Source: Caryophanales bacterium UBA4855 (lineage in GTDB: Bacteria; Bacillota_I; Bacilli_A; RFN20; CAG-826). From it: a stretch of DNA of 63,121 bases. Made by a program: the position numbers and the translations under genes. This document shows positions 15,635-24,632 of this stretch, in pieces. The notes below the pieces were generated by a model. The model worked only from the letters and a program-made list of their open reading frames with translations, had not been told where the DNA came from and made no database searches. Location: positions 1 to 63,121 of the forward strand of contig DHEH01000009.1 of the NCBI GenBank assembly GCA_002399785.1. Direction: 5' to 3'. Within the stretch, counting starts at the first letter, position 1, and every line of letters begins with the position of its first letter.

Positions 15635-17749
15635 ATGCCAGGACCAAGACATGCTGCTCATTCAGTAGAGAAACCATTAAATACTAAAATTACCTCTAAA
15701 AGAATGATTAAAGATTTAAAAGATGAAAGAATTAAATTAATTCTAGTTATGGTTTTTTCTGTTTTTAGTGCAATTTTAGCTATTTTTTCACCATTTGTTA
15801 TTATGAAGATAACAAACGCTTTAATTCCAGGTGAGAATTTTGCAAATTGGCGCGTAGAAGGCGCTTTAATTACTATTGGAACTGATAATAATGTCGTTAT
15901 TGATTGGACTCAATTTTATATATTATTCGGTATAATTATCGGATTATATTTATTCAGTGCATTATGTAGTTTCTTCTCTCAATATATCGCAGTTGGAGTA
16001 AGTGCTCGTTATGCTCAAGACATGAGACAAAAAGTCCAAAGAAAGTTAAATACTTTGCCATTATCTTATTTTGATCGTGTTCCATATGGAGACACCTTAT
16101 CTGTTGCAACGAATGATGTTGATAACATCTCAAGAAATATTCAATCAATTATTACTCAAGTATTTACCAGTGGAACTTTATTCCTTGGAACCTTAATTGC
16201 AATGTTTGTCGTCAAATGGCAGCTTGCTTTAATTGCAATTGCTTCCTTACCAATTACATTATTAATTGTTTTCTTTATTGCAAAATACAGCGGAAAACAA
16301 TTTGTTAATTATCGTAATGAATTAGGTTCATTAAATGGTCAAATAGAAGAAGATTATGCTGGTTACACCATTATTAAATTATTTAATAAACAAAAAGATG
16401 TTGAAGCTGAATTTGCTGGAAACAATAAAAAGCTTGCTAAATCAGACTATTTATCACAATTCTTAAGCGGATTTATTTTTCCAACAACAATATTTATTAA
16501 TAACCTTAGTTTTGTTGCTATTGCAGTTGTTGCTGGTCAATTAAATGATATTCCATCAATGGTAACATTCTTTATATTCTTAAATATGTTTTCTAGACCA
16601 CTTCAAAATCTATCGCAAATATTCTCAACCTTACAATCGGTTATTGCTAGTGGTGAGAGAATTTATAATCTTCTTGACGAAAAAGAAAGTATTCCTGAAA
16701 CTAAAAATGCAATTGATGATGAAACTAAAATTGAAGGTAATTTTGAATTTAAAAATGTTTATTTCCATTACTTACCAGAAAAACCTCTTATTGAAGACTT
16801 TAATCTTAAAGTTAATACCGGCGATACAGTAGCTATAGTTGGACCAACTGGCGCCGGTAAAACTACAATGGTTAATTTAATCATGAGATTTTATGAATTA
16901 AGTAATACTCTTAATAAAGAAGATCTTTTAAATCAAGAAAAGTACTTATTTAATAAGATCGATTCTATTGCTGGAAATACAAAAACCCCTGCAAAGACCC
17001 CTTCTTTTAATGATAATCTTTCAATAACTGACAATATTAAATTAGCTAAAAATGAAATTATTTCTTATTATAATGAATGTACAAAAGAACTTAATATTGA
17101 CAAAAATACTCGTGATTCATTTAAAAATGAAGTTTCTGATTACATTAATGATGGAGAATTATTGCTTGATGGTATTTCAACCACTGATTACACAAGAAGA
17201 GCTTTAAGAGGTTCTGTTGGAATGGTTCTTCAAGATACATGGTTATTTAAAGGAACAATTAAAGAAAATCTTCTTTATGGAGACCAAAAAGCAACTGATG
17301 AAGAAATAGTTGAAGCTTGTAAAGAGGCTCATATATGGCACTATATTCAAACTTTGCCTGGTCAATTAGACTTTATGCTTAATGAAGACGGGAACAATAT
17401 TTCCCAAGGTCAAAGACAATTAATTACCATTGCTAGAGCAATAATTTCTAAACCTAAAATCATGATTCTTGACGAAGCTACTAGTAGTGTTGATACTAGA
17501 ACCGAATTAAAAATTCAAGATGCTTTAAATAAAATTATGAAAAATAGAACAAGCTTTGTTATTGCTCATAGATTGTCAACAATTAAAAATGCTAAAACAA
17601 TTATTGTTATGAAAAAAGGTCATATAGTTGAGACTGGAAATCATAAAGAGTTACTGGCTAAAAACGGGTTCTATGCAGAACTATATAATTCACAATTTAG
17701 TGGCATTAATCCAATGGCTAAAAAAGATTCCGAAGTTGTTGATAGTTAA
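15635..17749 (+). CDS. Heterodimeric ABC exporter subunit with insertion in its ATPase domain
   Basis: Partner half-transporter of 704 residues: six membrane helices (about 30-350), Walker A GPTGAGKTT (about 404), signature ISQGQRQL (about 588), Walker B IMILDEATSSVD with intact Glu (about 609) and H-loop IAHRLST. Between the segment after Walker A (MRFYE, about 420) and the LLLDGIS strand (about 508) there are roughly 80 extra polar residues, normally a loop of about ten. The insertion includes a copy of the dispersed DNA repeat encoding PAKTPSF. It starts 2 bp after its partner's stop with a GGAGGTG site inside that gene's end. Confidence 0.93.
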   Translation: MPGPRHAAHSVEKPLNTKITSKRMIKDLKDERIKLILVMVFSVFSAILAIFSPFVIMKITNALIPGENFANWRVEGALITIGTDNNVVIDWTQFYILFGIIIGLYLFSALCSFFSQYIAVGVSARYAQDMRQKVQRKLNTLPLSYFDRVPYGDTLSVATNDVDNISRNIQSIITQVFTSGTLFLGTLIAMFVVKWQLALIAIASLPITLLIVFFIAKYSGKQFVNYRNELGSLNGQIEEDYAGYTIIKLFNKQKDVEAEFAGNNKKLAKSDYLSQFLSGFIFPTTIFINNLSFVAIAVVAGQLNDIPSMVTFFIFLNMFSRPLQNLSQIFSTLQSVIASGERIYNLLDEKESIPETKNAIDDETKIEGNFEFKNVYFHYLPEKPLIEDFNLKVNTGDTVAIVGPTGAGKTTMVNLIMRFYELSNTLNKEDLLNQEKYLFNKIDSIAGNTKTPAKTPSFNDNLSITDNIKLAKNEIISYYNECTKELNIDKNTRDSFKNEVSDYINDGELLLDGISTTDYTRRALRGSVGMVLQDTWLFKGTIKENLLYGDQKATDEEIVEACKEAHIWHYIQTLPGQLDFMLNEDGNNISQGQRQLITIARAIISKPKIMILDEATSSVDTRTELKIQDALNKIMKNRTSFVIAHRLSTIKNAKTIIVMKKGHIVETGNHKELLAKNGFYAELYNSQFSGINPMAKKDSEVVDS
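16981..17008 (+). repeat. Dispersed TGCAAA repeat, copy in ABC gene (d)
   Basis: AAAAACCCCTGCAAAGACC then CCTTCTTTT, in frame within the extra segment of the ABC ATPase domain. It is the closest relative of the tilS copy at 7097-7124. Confidence 0.6.
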
Positions 17750-17770
17750 TTAATAATCTTAAATAAAATC

Positions 17771-17812
17771 CCTGTAAATAACAAGTATTTGCAGGAGTTT
17801 TTGATTTTTTAC
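17771..17812 (+). terminator. Terminator after the ABC operon, partly built from the dispersed repeat
   Basis: CCTGTAAATA (17771-17780) pairs with TATTTGCAGG around an ACAAG loop, then GTTTTTGATTTTTT. It lies 22 bp after the ABC stop and between convergent genes. On the minus strand a T-rich run also follows, so it could serve the FGGY kinase too. Both arms resemble the CCCTTGCAAAT repeat core in opposite orientation. Confidence 0.7.
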
Positions 17813-17829
17813 AGATTTTTTAAATTTAT

Positions 17830-19401
17830 TTATTCAACGGATCCTTCATTATTTTCTTGTAAATATTTTGTTAAATTTTTATAAGAAGTTTCTAATTCAG
17901 GATAGATGTGTGTATACACATTTTTAAATAAATATTCATACTTTTTGGCAGCTTCAGCATTTGGTGTAAACACTTTTGTATATTTCACCATTTGTCGTTT
18001 TGCTTCATCAAGATTTTTAAATTCTTTTAATGCATAAAATTGAGCAATAGCACAACCTAAAGAAGACGTTTCATATGTATAAGGTTTAACGACTTTTATA
18101 TTAAAAATATCAGCTGTAATTTGACATATAGCATCACATCTAGAGCCACCACCGCTTATTGTTATATATTGGATTTTCTTATGAGTTTTCTTTTTAATAA
18201 GATTTAATCCTTCTTTTAATTCATAAGCTATTCCTTCAATAATCGCTCTATAAATATGATATTTAGTATGTACATCATAAAAACCGATAACTGCGCCTTT
18301 AGCAAGCGGTCTTCTAAGTCCAGGCCCCCAATAAGGCTGAACAATTAAACCATTACTGCCAGGTGGAATTTCCGAAAGTTTTTTATTTATAACTTCTTCA
18401 GGGCTAATTTTTTCGATAGTCGCTTCAGCCGATTCTTCGGTACCAAATTCCTTTAAAAACCAGGATAACATCCAATAGCCCCTATAAACTTGAACTTCAC
18501 TACTATACCATCCAGGATAAGCACAGACATAAGATGGCAAAAATTTTTCTGATTCAATATATTTTTTTGAAGTAACAGCGACAGAACTTGCTGTTCCATA
18601 ACTAATATGTGCAATGTTCTCGTTAATTGCGCCACTTCCTAATGCTTCGCAGCTCTTATCGTTACCTGTACATATCATTTTTAAATCAAGTGGTAAGCCT
18701 GTTTCCATATGTGCCATATTCGTTATTTTTCCAGATACTGTTCCAGTTGGAAATATTTCTGGTAAATAACTAGTTGGAATACCGTATATTACTGCTTTTA
18801 AAGCTTTTTCGGACTTATACCATTTTCCTTTAGCAAAATTGATTGGAAAATGACCAACCATGTTCGAAGCAGAATCACCTAAAACACCAGTTAATCTATA
18901 GTTAAAATAGGAGCTCATTGGCACATAATGTCTAATTTTTTGCCAATTTTCTGGTTCGTTTTCTTTTATCCAATGCGCTGGACATCTTTTACGGTTAAGA
19001 ATAATTGTGTTTCTCATACCTATAACCCAGAATAAAAATGAATCGAATTTTGGCAGTTTTTCTTTTAATTTTGCTTGTCTTTGATCTAACCATATTATTG
19101 ATGGTCTCACTACAGCAAAATTTTCATCTAAAAATGTCGCTGAATCTCTAAAAGAAGTTATTGAAAAAGATTGAACTTTTTTTAATAAGTCAGCATTTTT
19201 TTCACTTAATCTTTTGCTAGCCATACACATATATTCGTAGTACTTTTGAGGATATTGCTCACAATATCCAGGTTTTGGTGAAAAATATGGCTTTTCATAT
19301 GGCTGCTTTTCAAAAGCCAAAAATTTTCCAGCATTATTTACTATTGCTACACGCACTGATTGAGTACCAAAATCAATGGTGAGTACTGTTTTTTCTTCCA
19401 T
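17830..19401 (-). CDS. FGGY-family carbohydrate kinase
   Basis: Phosphorylates a sugar or polyol with ATP. The 523-residue protein has the actin-like fold: phosphate-1 segment LTIDFGTQSVRVAIV, substrate region SFRDSATFLDENF and IIWLDQRQAKL, second-domain GNDKSCEALGSGAINENIAH and the C-terminal adenosine motif YITISGGGSRCDAICQI. The substrate cannot be told from the sequence; xylulose, fuculose or similar are possible. No transporter or isomerase sits nearby. A TATAAT box ends 6 nt before the ATG and there is no ribosome site, so the transcript may be leaderless. Confidence 0.88.
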   Translation of the reverse strand: MEEKTVLTIDFGTQSVRVAIVNNAGKFLAFEKQPYEKPYFSPKPGYCEQYPQKYYEYMCMASKRLSEKNADLLKKVQSFSITSFRDSATFLDENFAVVRPSIIWLDQRQAKLKEKLPKFDSFLFWVIGMRNTIILNRKRCPAHWIKENEPENWQKIRHYVPMSSYFNYRLTGVLGDSASNMVGHFPINFAKGKWYKSEKALKAVIYGIPTSYLPEIFPTGTVSGKITNMAHMETGLPLDLKMICTGNDKSCEALGSGAINENIAHISYGTASSVAVTSKKYIESEKFLPSYVCAYPGWYSSEVQVYRGYWMLSWFLKEFGTEESAEATIEKISPEEVINKKLSEIPPGSNGLIVQPYWGPGLRRPLAKGAVIGFYDVHTKYHIYRAIIEGIAYELKEGLNLIKKKTHKKIQYITISGGGSRCDAICQITADIFNIKVVKPYTYETSSLGCAIAQFYALKEFKNLDEAKRQMVKYTKVFTPNAEAAKKYEYLFKNVYTHIYPELETSYKNLTKYLQENNEGSVE

Positions 19402-19839
19402 ATCGTTATTATAGTTAAATGACTTAAATTTTTAAACAATATATTGAAACTATCGGATTTATATTTGTTTATATGTTGGCCAAATTATTTCAATAACTCT
19501 CTAAACATTTTAAAAAATATATATTGAAAGAGGAGATTTACCTTCGACATTTAATAAAAATTATTGTTTTATAATATTGATTATGTAATTTTATCAACTT
19601 TATCGTTAATTGGTTTATTTTTTATTAAATATAGTTATTTTGTTTTGACATTAATAACATTTAATCTTTTATGTATGGGGCTATTTCTATAAATACATAC
19701 AAGCATCCTGCAAGTTCATATTATTTTAGAAGAATAAAGAAAAGAGTCGGTCGCTCCCCTATGTTAATCATTAAATCTGCTTTAAAACTAATGTTAATAT
19801 AATATATATGATTTTATTTATATTAAGTCTTTTTTTTGC
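19402..19839. other. 438-bp divergent intergenic region, no gene seen
   Basis: Very AT-rich spacer between the FGGY kinase (minus) and ppdK (plus). It holds the kinase -10 box (19408-19413, minus strand), a weak CATCCTGCAAGTTCAT resemblance to the dispersed repeat near 19706, an AAAGAGGAG stretch near 19526 with no ORF after it, and a short GC-rich patch (GTCGGTCGCTCCCC) near 19750. No convincing RNA gene. Confidence 0.5.
19408..19413 (-). promoter_or_regulatory. -10 box of FGGY kinase, leaderless arrangement
   Basis: TATAAT on the minus strand, six bases before the kinase ATG at 19401. A TTTAAA at 19431-19436 (17-bp spacing) is a possible weak -35. Transcription would start at or within a base or two of the start codon. 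Confidence 0.5.
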
Positions 19840-19888
19840 TATAATTCTAACGCAGTTGTTATAGACAACTAATTGTCCATTAGGAGGA
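19840..19888 (+). promoter_or_regulatory. ppdK promoter and leader hairpin
   Basis: TATAAT at 19840-19845. Then AGTTGT (19854-19859) and ACAACT (19865-19870) form a perfect hexamer inverted repeat with a 5-bp spacer, around the start of transcription. TAGGAGGA follows at 19881-19888, 7 bp before the ATG. The dyad could be an operator or a 5' stability hairpin. No good -35 is seen. Confidence 0.55.
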
Positions 19889-19895
19889 AAAGTAA

Positions 19896-22565
19896 ATGGC
19901 AAATAAGAAATATGTTTACCTTTTCAAAGATGCTCACGGTTTAGGAAAAGAGCTTCTTGGAGGTAAGGGTGCTGGACTTGCTGAAATGACCTATATTGGC
20001 GTTCCAATTCCACAAGGTTTTACAATCACAACCGAAGCCTGCACTCTTTATTACGAAAGTGGAAAGAAATTACCTGATTCATTAATCGAAGCTATCGACA
20101 ATGCAGTCAAAGAGGTTGAAAAAGAAACCAAAAAATCATTTGGCGGAGCTGATAAATCAAAAGATCCACTCCTTGTCTCAGTCCGTAGTGGTGCTAGACA
20201 ATCAATGCCAGGTATGATGGATACAATTTTAAACTTAGGTTTAAATGATGAATCCGTCGAAACATTAGCAAAATCTGCTAATAACGAAAGATTTGCTTAC
20301 GATTCATATCGTAGATTTATCTTAATGTTTACAAATATCGCTAAAGGACATCCAAGAACTGAAATGGATGCTATGTTAGAGAAAATTAAGAGCGATAATG
20401 GTTATAAACTTGATACTGAAGTTACCACAGAACAATTAAAGGTTCTTGTTGGCGAGTATAAAGCTTATTACAAGAAGACTTTCGGAGAAGATTTCCCAAG
20501 CAATCCATACGATCAATTACATGACGCAATTTCTGCAGTCTTTAGATCATGGGATAACCCAAGAGCTAACGTCTATAGAAAAATGAACTCTATTCCTTAT
20601 GAATGGGGTACAGCTGTTAACGTTCAATCAATGGTTTTCGGAAACTTAAACGAAAATTCAGGTACTGGTGTTGCTTTCTCAAGAGATCCATCTACTGGTG
20701 CTAAAAATATCTATGCAGAATATCTTCCACAAGCTCAAGGTGAAGACGTTGTTGCAGGTATTAGAACTCCATTCCATATTGATGAATTAAAGAAGAGAAT
20801 GCCAGAAGTTTATGAGCAATTTGCTTCAACCATCAAGAAAATGGAAGCTCACTATAAAGATATGCAAGATATGGAGTACACCGTTGAAAACGGAAAACTT
20901 TATTTCTTACAAACAAGAAACGGAAAGAGAACTGCTGCTGCTGCTCTTCAAATCGCTCTTGATTTATTACATGAAGGTGTCATCACTGAAGACGAAGCCG
21001 TCTTAAGAGTTGAACCACAATTACTTGATAGTTTACTTCACCCAACATTCGATACAAAAGAATTAACAAAACACGTTCCATTAGGTGTTGGTAACCCAGC
21101 TTCTCCAGGTGCCGGTGTCGGTCACTTAAGCTTCAATGCTAAAGATGCTGAAGAAAGACATGCTAAAGGTGAAAAAGTTGTTCTTGTTAGAGCTGAAACT
21201 TCACCAGAAGATATCGAAGGTATGGTTGCTGCTGAAGGTATTCTTACTATGAGAGGTGGTATGACAAGTCACGCTGCTGTTGTTGCTCGTGGTATGGGTA
21301 AATGCTGTATTACAGGTTGTAGCGCTGCCGTTATCGATGAAGAAAACGAAACATGCACAATCAATGGCAAAGTTTATACAAAGAACGATACATTCTCTCT
21401 TAACGGTTCAACCGGATCAGTTTATGAAGGCTCAATGGCTTTAGTTCCTGCTGATACAAAGGCTGGAAACTTCGGAACCATGATGGCTTTAGCTGATAAA
21501 TATAAGAGATTAGACATCAGAACAAACGCTGATACTCCAAAAGATGCAAGACAAGCTGCTGAATTTGGTGCTGACGGAATCGGACTTTGCAGAACAGAAC
21601 ATATGTTCTTCAACAAAGACAGAATTTTCCATATGAGAGAAATGATTCTTGCTGATACAGTCGCTGAAAGAGAAAAAGCTTTAGCCAAACTCCTTCCATA
21701 TCAAGAAGATGATTTCTATGGATTATATATGGCAATGAAAGATTGCAAGAATATTAACGTTAACGTTAGATTACTTGATCCACCTCTTCATGAATTCTTA
21801 CCAACAGAAGAAGATAAGATTGAAGAATTAGCAAGATCACTTAATAAATCAGTTGCTAGCATCAAAGAAAGAATTGCTTTCTTACACGAATTTAACCCAA
21901 TGATGGGTCATAGAGGATGCAGACTTGACGTTACTTATCCAGAAATTGGAAGAATGCAAGCCAGAGCTATTATGCAAGCTGCTATAAGAGCAAGTAAAGA
22001 TTCTGGAAAAGAAATCGAACCAGAAATCATGATTCCTCTTACACTTGATGTTAAAGAATTTAAGTTTGTTAAGAACATTATCACTGAAGAAGCTGATAAA
22101 GTCTTAAAAGAACACAATTCCAAAATGATTTATCACGTTGGTACAATGATTGAAATCCCAAGAGCCGCTTTACTTGCTGGTGAAATCGCAAAAGAAGCTG
22201 AATTCTTCAGTTTTGGAACAAACGATTTAACCCAAATGACATTTGGATTCTCACGTGACGATTCAACAAAATTCTTAGGTTCATACTATGACAACAAGAT
22301 TTTTGAAGAAGATCCATTCCAACACGTAGATCAAAAAGGTGTCGGCCAACTTATTAAAATGGCTGTCAACAACGGAAAAGCAGCTAACCCAACTTTACTT
22401 TGTGGAGTTTGTGGTGAGCACGGTGGCGATCCAGAATCTATTCAATTCTTCAACGCTGTCGGTCTTAACTATGTAAGCTGTTCTCCATTTAGAGTCCCAA
22501 TTGCTAGACTCGCTGCTGCTCAAGCTGAAATTCTCCTTAAGAGAAGCGAAAAGAAAAGCAAATAG
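19896..22565 (+). CDS. ppdK: Pyruvate, phosphate dikinase
   Basis: Interconverts pyruvate + ATP + Pi and phosphoenolpyruvate + AMP + PPi. In anaerobes this usually acts in glycolysis or PEP supply. The 889-residue protein has the ATP-grasp N-terminus (LLGGKGAGLAEMTYIGVPIP, VSVRSGARQSMPGMMDTILN), the phosphohistidine domain with GGMTSHAAVVARGMGKCC carrying the catalytic His, and the PEP-binding TIM barrel (GIGLCRTEHMFF, CGVCGEHGG). Full length. Its codon use is richer in C-ending codons than its neighbours, as expected for a highly expressed gene. It stands alone with its own promoter and terminator. Confidence 0.97.
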   Translation: MANKKYVYLFKDAHGLGKELLGGKGAGLAEMTYIGVPIPQGFTITTEACTLYYESGKKLPDSLIEAIDNAVKEVEKETKKSFGGADKSKDPLLVSVRSGARQSMPGMMDTILNLGLNDESVETLAKSANNERFAYDSYRRFILMFTNIAKGHPRTEMDAMLEKIKSDNGYKLDTEVTTEQLKVLVGEYKAYYKKTFGEDFPSNPYDQLHDAISAVFRSWDNPRANVYRKMNSIPYEWGTAVNVQSMVFGNLNENSGTGVAFSRDPSTGAKNIYAEYLPQAQGEDVVAGIRTPFHIDELKKRMPEVYEQFASTIKKMEAHYKDMQDMEYTVENGKLYFLQTRNGKRTAAAALQIALDLLHEGVITEDEAVLRVEPQLLDSLLHPTFDTKELTKHVPLGVGNPASPGAGVGHLSFNAKDAEERHAKGEKVVLVRAETSPEDIEGMVAAEGILTMRGGMTSHAAVVARGMGKCCITGCSAAVIDEENETCTINGKVYTKNDTFSLNGSTGSVYEGSMALVPADTKAGNFGTMMALADKYKRLDIRTNADTPKDARQAAEFGADGIGLCRTEHMFFNKDRIFHMREMILADTVAEREKALAKLLPYQEDDFYGLYMAMKDCKNINVNVRLLDPPLHEFLPTEEDKIEELARSLNKSVASIKERIAFLHEFNPMMGHRGCRLDVTYPEIGRMQARAIMQAAIRASKDSGKEIEPEIMIPLTLDVKEFKFVKNIITEEADKVLKEHNSKMIYHVGTMIEIPRAALLAGEIAKEAEFFSFGTNDLTQMTFGFSRDDSTKFLGSYYDNKIFEEDPFQHVDQKGVGQLIKMAVNNGKAANPTLLCGVCGEHGGDPESIQFFNAVGLNYVSCSPFRVPIARLAAAQAEILLKRSEKKSK

Positions 22566-22596
22566 TTTCTAACTATAAGACTTTTTATAACAAATT

Positions 22597-22624
22597 AAAG
22601 ACACTCTTCTGAGTGTCTTTTTTA
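22597..22624 (+). terminator. Terminator of ppdK
   Basis: AAAGACACTC, loop TTCT, GAGTGTCTTT, then more T residues: a 10-bp perfect stem 31 bp past the ppdK stop codon. Confidence 0.9.
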
Positions 22625-22647
22625 TGTATAAATATTATTTTTTTAGC

Positions 22648-22674
22648 AAAATCCCTTGAAAATCCCAACTATTT
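22648..22674 (+). repeat. Dispersed TGCAAA repeat, intergenic copy (f)
   Basis: AAAATCCCTTGAAAATCCC then AACTATTT, in the gap between ppdK and the small minus-strand gene. Shares the A-tract, C-run and pyrimidine tail with the other copies, with GAAAA in place of GCAAA. Confidence 0.5.
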
Positions 22675-22676
22675 TA

Positions 22677-22931
22677 TTATTTAACAATTTTTGGCGAAAA
22701 ATATAGATCATTATTTTCTGTGATGTGACCAGCCATTGTACCATTTAGATATATGTCACCACCTTCACTTATATATCCAGCTTCGTATTTTCCTTCTAAT
22801 AGAATTTTTCCATCGTCAGTTAAGGTTGCAAAAGTTCTTCTATTGATAAAAATAGTTCCTTCTTTTGAAATATACCCAACTATTTCGTTCCCGATATAAA
22901 CATCATGTTCTAATATATCTAGAAACAGCAT
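22677..22931 (-). CDS. Small repetitive beta-strand protein, unknown
   Basis: An 84-residue protein, not recognised. It consists of short repeated units of the form G-x-I-(3-4 x)-G-x-I-hydrophobic: VGYISKEGTIFI, ATLTDDGKILL, AGYISEGGDIYLNG, AGHITENNDLYF. This suggests a small beta meander or propeller-like blade with no catalytic residues. It overlaps the end of ispE by 13 bp and is the last gene of the rpmH-to-ispE run, so it is likely translated by coupling. No signal peptide. Confidence 0.7.
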   Translation of the reverse strand: MLFLDILEHDVYIGNEIVGYISKEGTIFINRRTFATLTDDGKILLEGKYEAGYISEGGDIYLNGTMAGHITENNDLYFSPKIVK

Positions 22932-23803
22932 ATTTCATCTCCTCCTTTTAATATTTTTGTTAACTTAGTTTTAAATCCAATTTTTGCATAAGATATTTCA
23001 AGTCTTTTTAATAATCTTAAATCGTTTGATAATCCGAAGACACAACTTCCTGCACCAGTCATAAGAACACACTTTATGCCATCAGCTCTCATCATATCTT
23101 TAATAGATTGAACATCAGAAAGCATTGCAATAGCTGGTTTTTCCAAACTATTAAAAACTTTTTCTCCTAAAACATCAAAATCACCTTCATTATAAGCTTT
23201 AATTACTTCTTGCATATTTACATGTTCATCAAAACCCATTTCGTCAGCTTTAGCAAACACCTCTTGAGTAGATAACCCTTCTTTTGGTTTAACAAGTAAA
23301 ACATATGGATATTTTGTGACATTTATCTCATCTAATTTTTGTCCTTTTTGTTCAACCAATAATGGTTTATTAAATAAAGACCAAGGTACATCAGATCCAA
23401 CTTTGACTGCCAACTCTATAAGTTCTTCTCTTGAAGCTTTTATTTTTAATAATTTTACGATTCCACGTAAAACTGCGCCAGCATCAGCACTTCCTCCGCC
23501 TAGACCCGCTTGTAAAAATATATTTTTATGAATATGAACTATAAATCTTGCTTTAAAATCAAAATGTTCTCTAGCGCAATCGATCATTTTATGACATAGA
23601 TTATATTTTGATATAGACAAGGAAAAATCATCACAGGTAACATAATCGTCGTTCGCCCCTTTTGGTAGTAAATGAATTTCTACAGAGTCATGCAACTCTA
23701 AAGGTAACATAACACTAGAAAGATTATGATATCCATCATCTCTTTTTCCAAGAACGTCTAAAGATAAATTAATTTTTGCAAATGCGCTTTCAATGATTAT
23801 CAT
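22919..23803 (-). CDS. ispE: 4-diphosphocytidyl-2-C-methyl-D-erythritol kinase
   Basis: GHMP kinase of the non-mevalonate isoprenoid pathway. The 294-residue protein shows AFAKINLSLDVLGKRDDGYH at the N-terminus, the phosphate-binding AGLGGGSADAGAVLR and the C-terminal MTGAGSCVFGL. It follows rsmA by 7 bp, the usual Firmicutes order rnmV-rsmA-ispE. Presence of ispE implies the MEP pathway in this lineage, though no other isp gene is in the window. Confidence 0.95.
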   Translation of the reverse strand: MIIIESAFAKINLSLDVLGKRDDGYHNLSSVMLPLELHDSVEIHLLPKGANDDYVTCDDFSLSISKYNLCHKMIDCAREHFDFKARFIVHIHKNIFLQAGLGGGSADAGAVLRGIVKLLKIKASREELIELAVKVGSDVPWSLFNKPLLVEQKGQKLDEINVTKYPYVLLVKPKEGLSTQEVFAKADEMGFDEHVNMQEVIKAYNEGDFDVLGEKVFNSLEKPAIAMLSDVQSIKDMMRADGIKCVLMTGAGSCVFGLSNDLRLLKRLEISYAKIGFKTKLTKILKGGDEICCF

Positions 23804-23810
23804 ACTAAAT

Positions 23811-24632
23811 TTATAATTTTAAAAATCCATTATTCAATAAGTTATCTGTTAAGTTAACAAAATCATCTTGAGTAAGGTTTTCTGCCCTTTCATTCTCTTT
23901 AATATTTGACTTCAAAATAAGTTCTTTTGTTAAGTTTTTATCCTTAACTAAAGAATTCAAATTATTTGAAACTGTTTTCCTTCTATTATTAAATAAAATC
24001 TTTGCTGTTTTATATAAAACCCTTGCAAATCCCAGCTCTTTTCCATTTTTTATGCTAATTTTAAATACAAGTGAATCAATACTTGGCATTGGGAAAAAAT
24101 TGGTTTTATTTACTAAAAAACACTGTTTAACATCATATAAATAATCAAGAAAAACATTATAAGCGTTGTAGTCTTTACCTTGTTTAGCCACTAATCTTTG
24201 ATAACATTCCTTTTGGACCATAAAAACACCTATTTTGATACCTGGAAAACGTGTAGTTAAAAATTCAAGAATTTCGGTTGTCATATAATAAGGTAAATTT
24301 CCAATAATCTTATTAAAGTCAAAGTCTTTTAGTTTAACAATATTTTTGTTTTCTACTACCAAATTTGAATTACTATAAGCGTTGTTGAGGAAGTTAACGA
24401 ACTTTTCATCGTATTCAACAGCAACATATTTTTCTGATTTATTGATTAAAAAACCAGTTAAGGCCCCTAAACCAGGCCCAACTTCTAAAATCTTATCTTT
24501 TTCATCAATTTCTAATAAATTAACAATGTTTTCACAAATATATGAAGATATCAAAAAGTTCTGGCCTAACTCTTTTTTTGCATGACTATTAACTAATATG
24601 AAATAATCTTTTAATTCTTCAGTGTTTAACAT
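23811..24632 (-). CDS. rsmA: 16S rRNA (A1518/A1519) dimethyltransferase
   Basis: Dimethylates two adjacent adenines near the 3' end of 16S rRNA. The 273-residue protein has AKKELGQNFLI, the SAM-binding ILEVGPGLGALTGFL, EYDEKF, and the catalytic IIGNLPYYMTTEIL. The ATG at 24632 is chosen because GAGGAGG lies 9 bp upstream; a TTG further up would bury that site. The start overlaps the rnmV end by 14 bp. It contains a dispersed-repeat copy (24016-24042) antisense to the gene. Confidence 0.95.
   Translation of the reverse strand: MLNTEELKDYFILVNSHAKKELGQNFLISSYICENIVNLLEIDEKDKILEVGPGLGALTGFLINKSEKYVAVEYDEKFVNFLNNAYSNSNLVVENKNIVKLKDFDFNKIIGNLPYYMTTEILEFLTTRFPGIKIGVFMVQKECYQRLVAKQGKDYNAYNVFLDYLYDVKQCFLVNKTNFFPMPSIDSLVFKISIKNGKELGFARVLYKTAKILFNNRRKTVSNNLNSLVKDKNLTKELILKSNIKENERAENLTQDDFVNLTDNLLNNGFLKL
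24016..24042 (+). repeat. Dispersed TGCAAA repeat, copy in rsmA (g)
   Basis: AAAACCCTTGCAAATCCC then AGCTCTTTT, antisense to rsmA and in a third codon phase. Closest to the consensus. Confidence 0.6.

Noticed and set aside
19520..19760. Decayed gene in the kinase-ppdK spacer
   Set aside because: A purine-rich ribosome-site-like stretch is present, but no start codon or coding-like frame follows on either strand.
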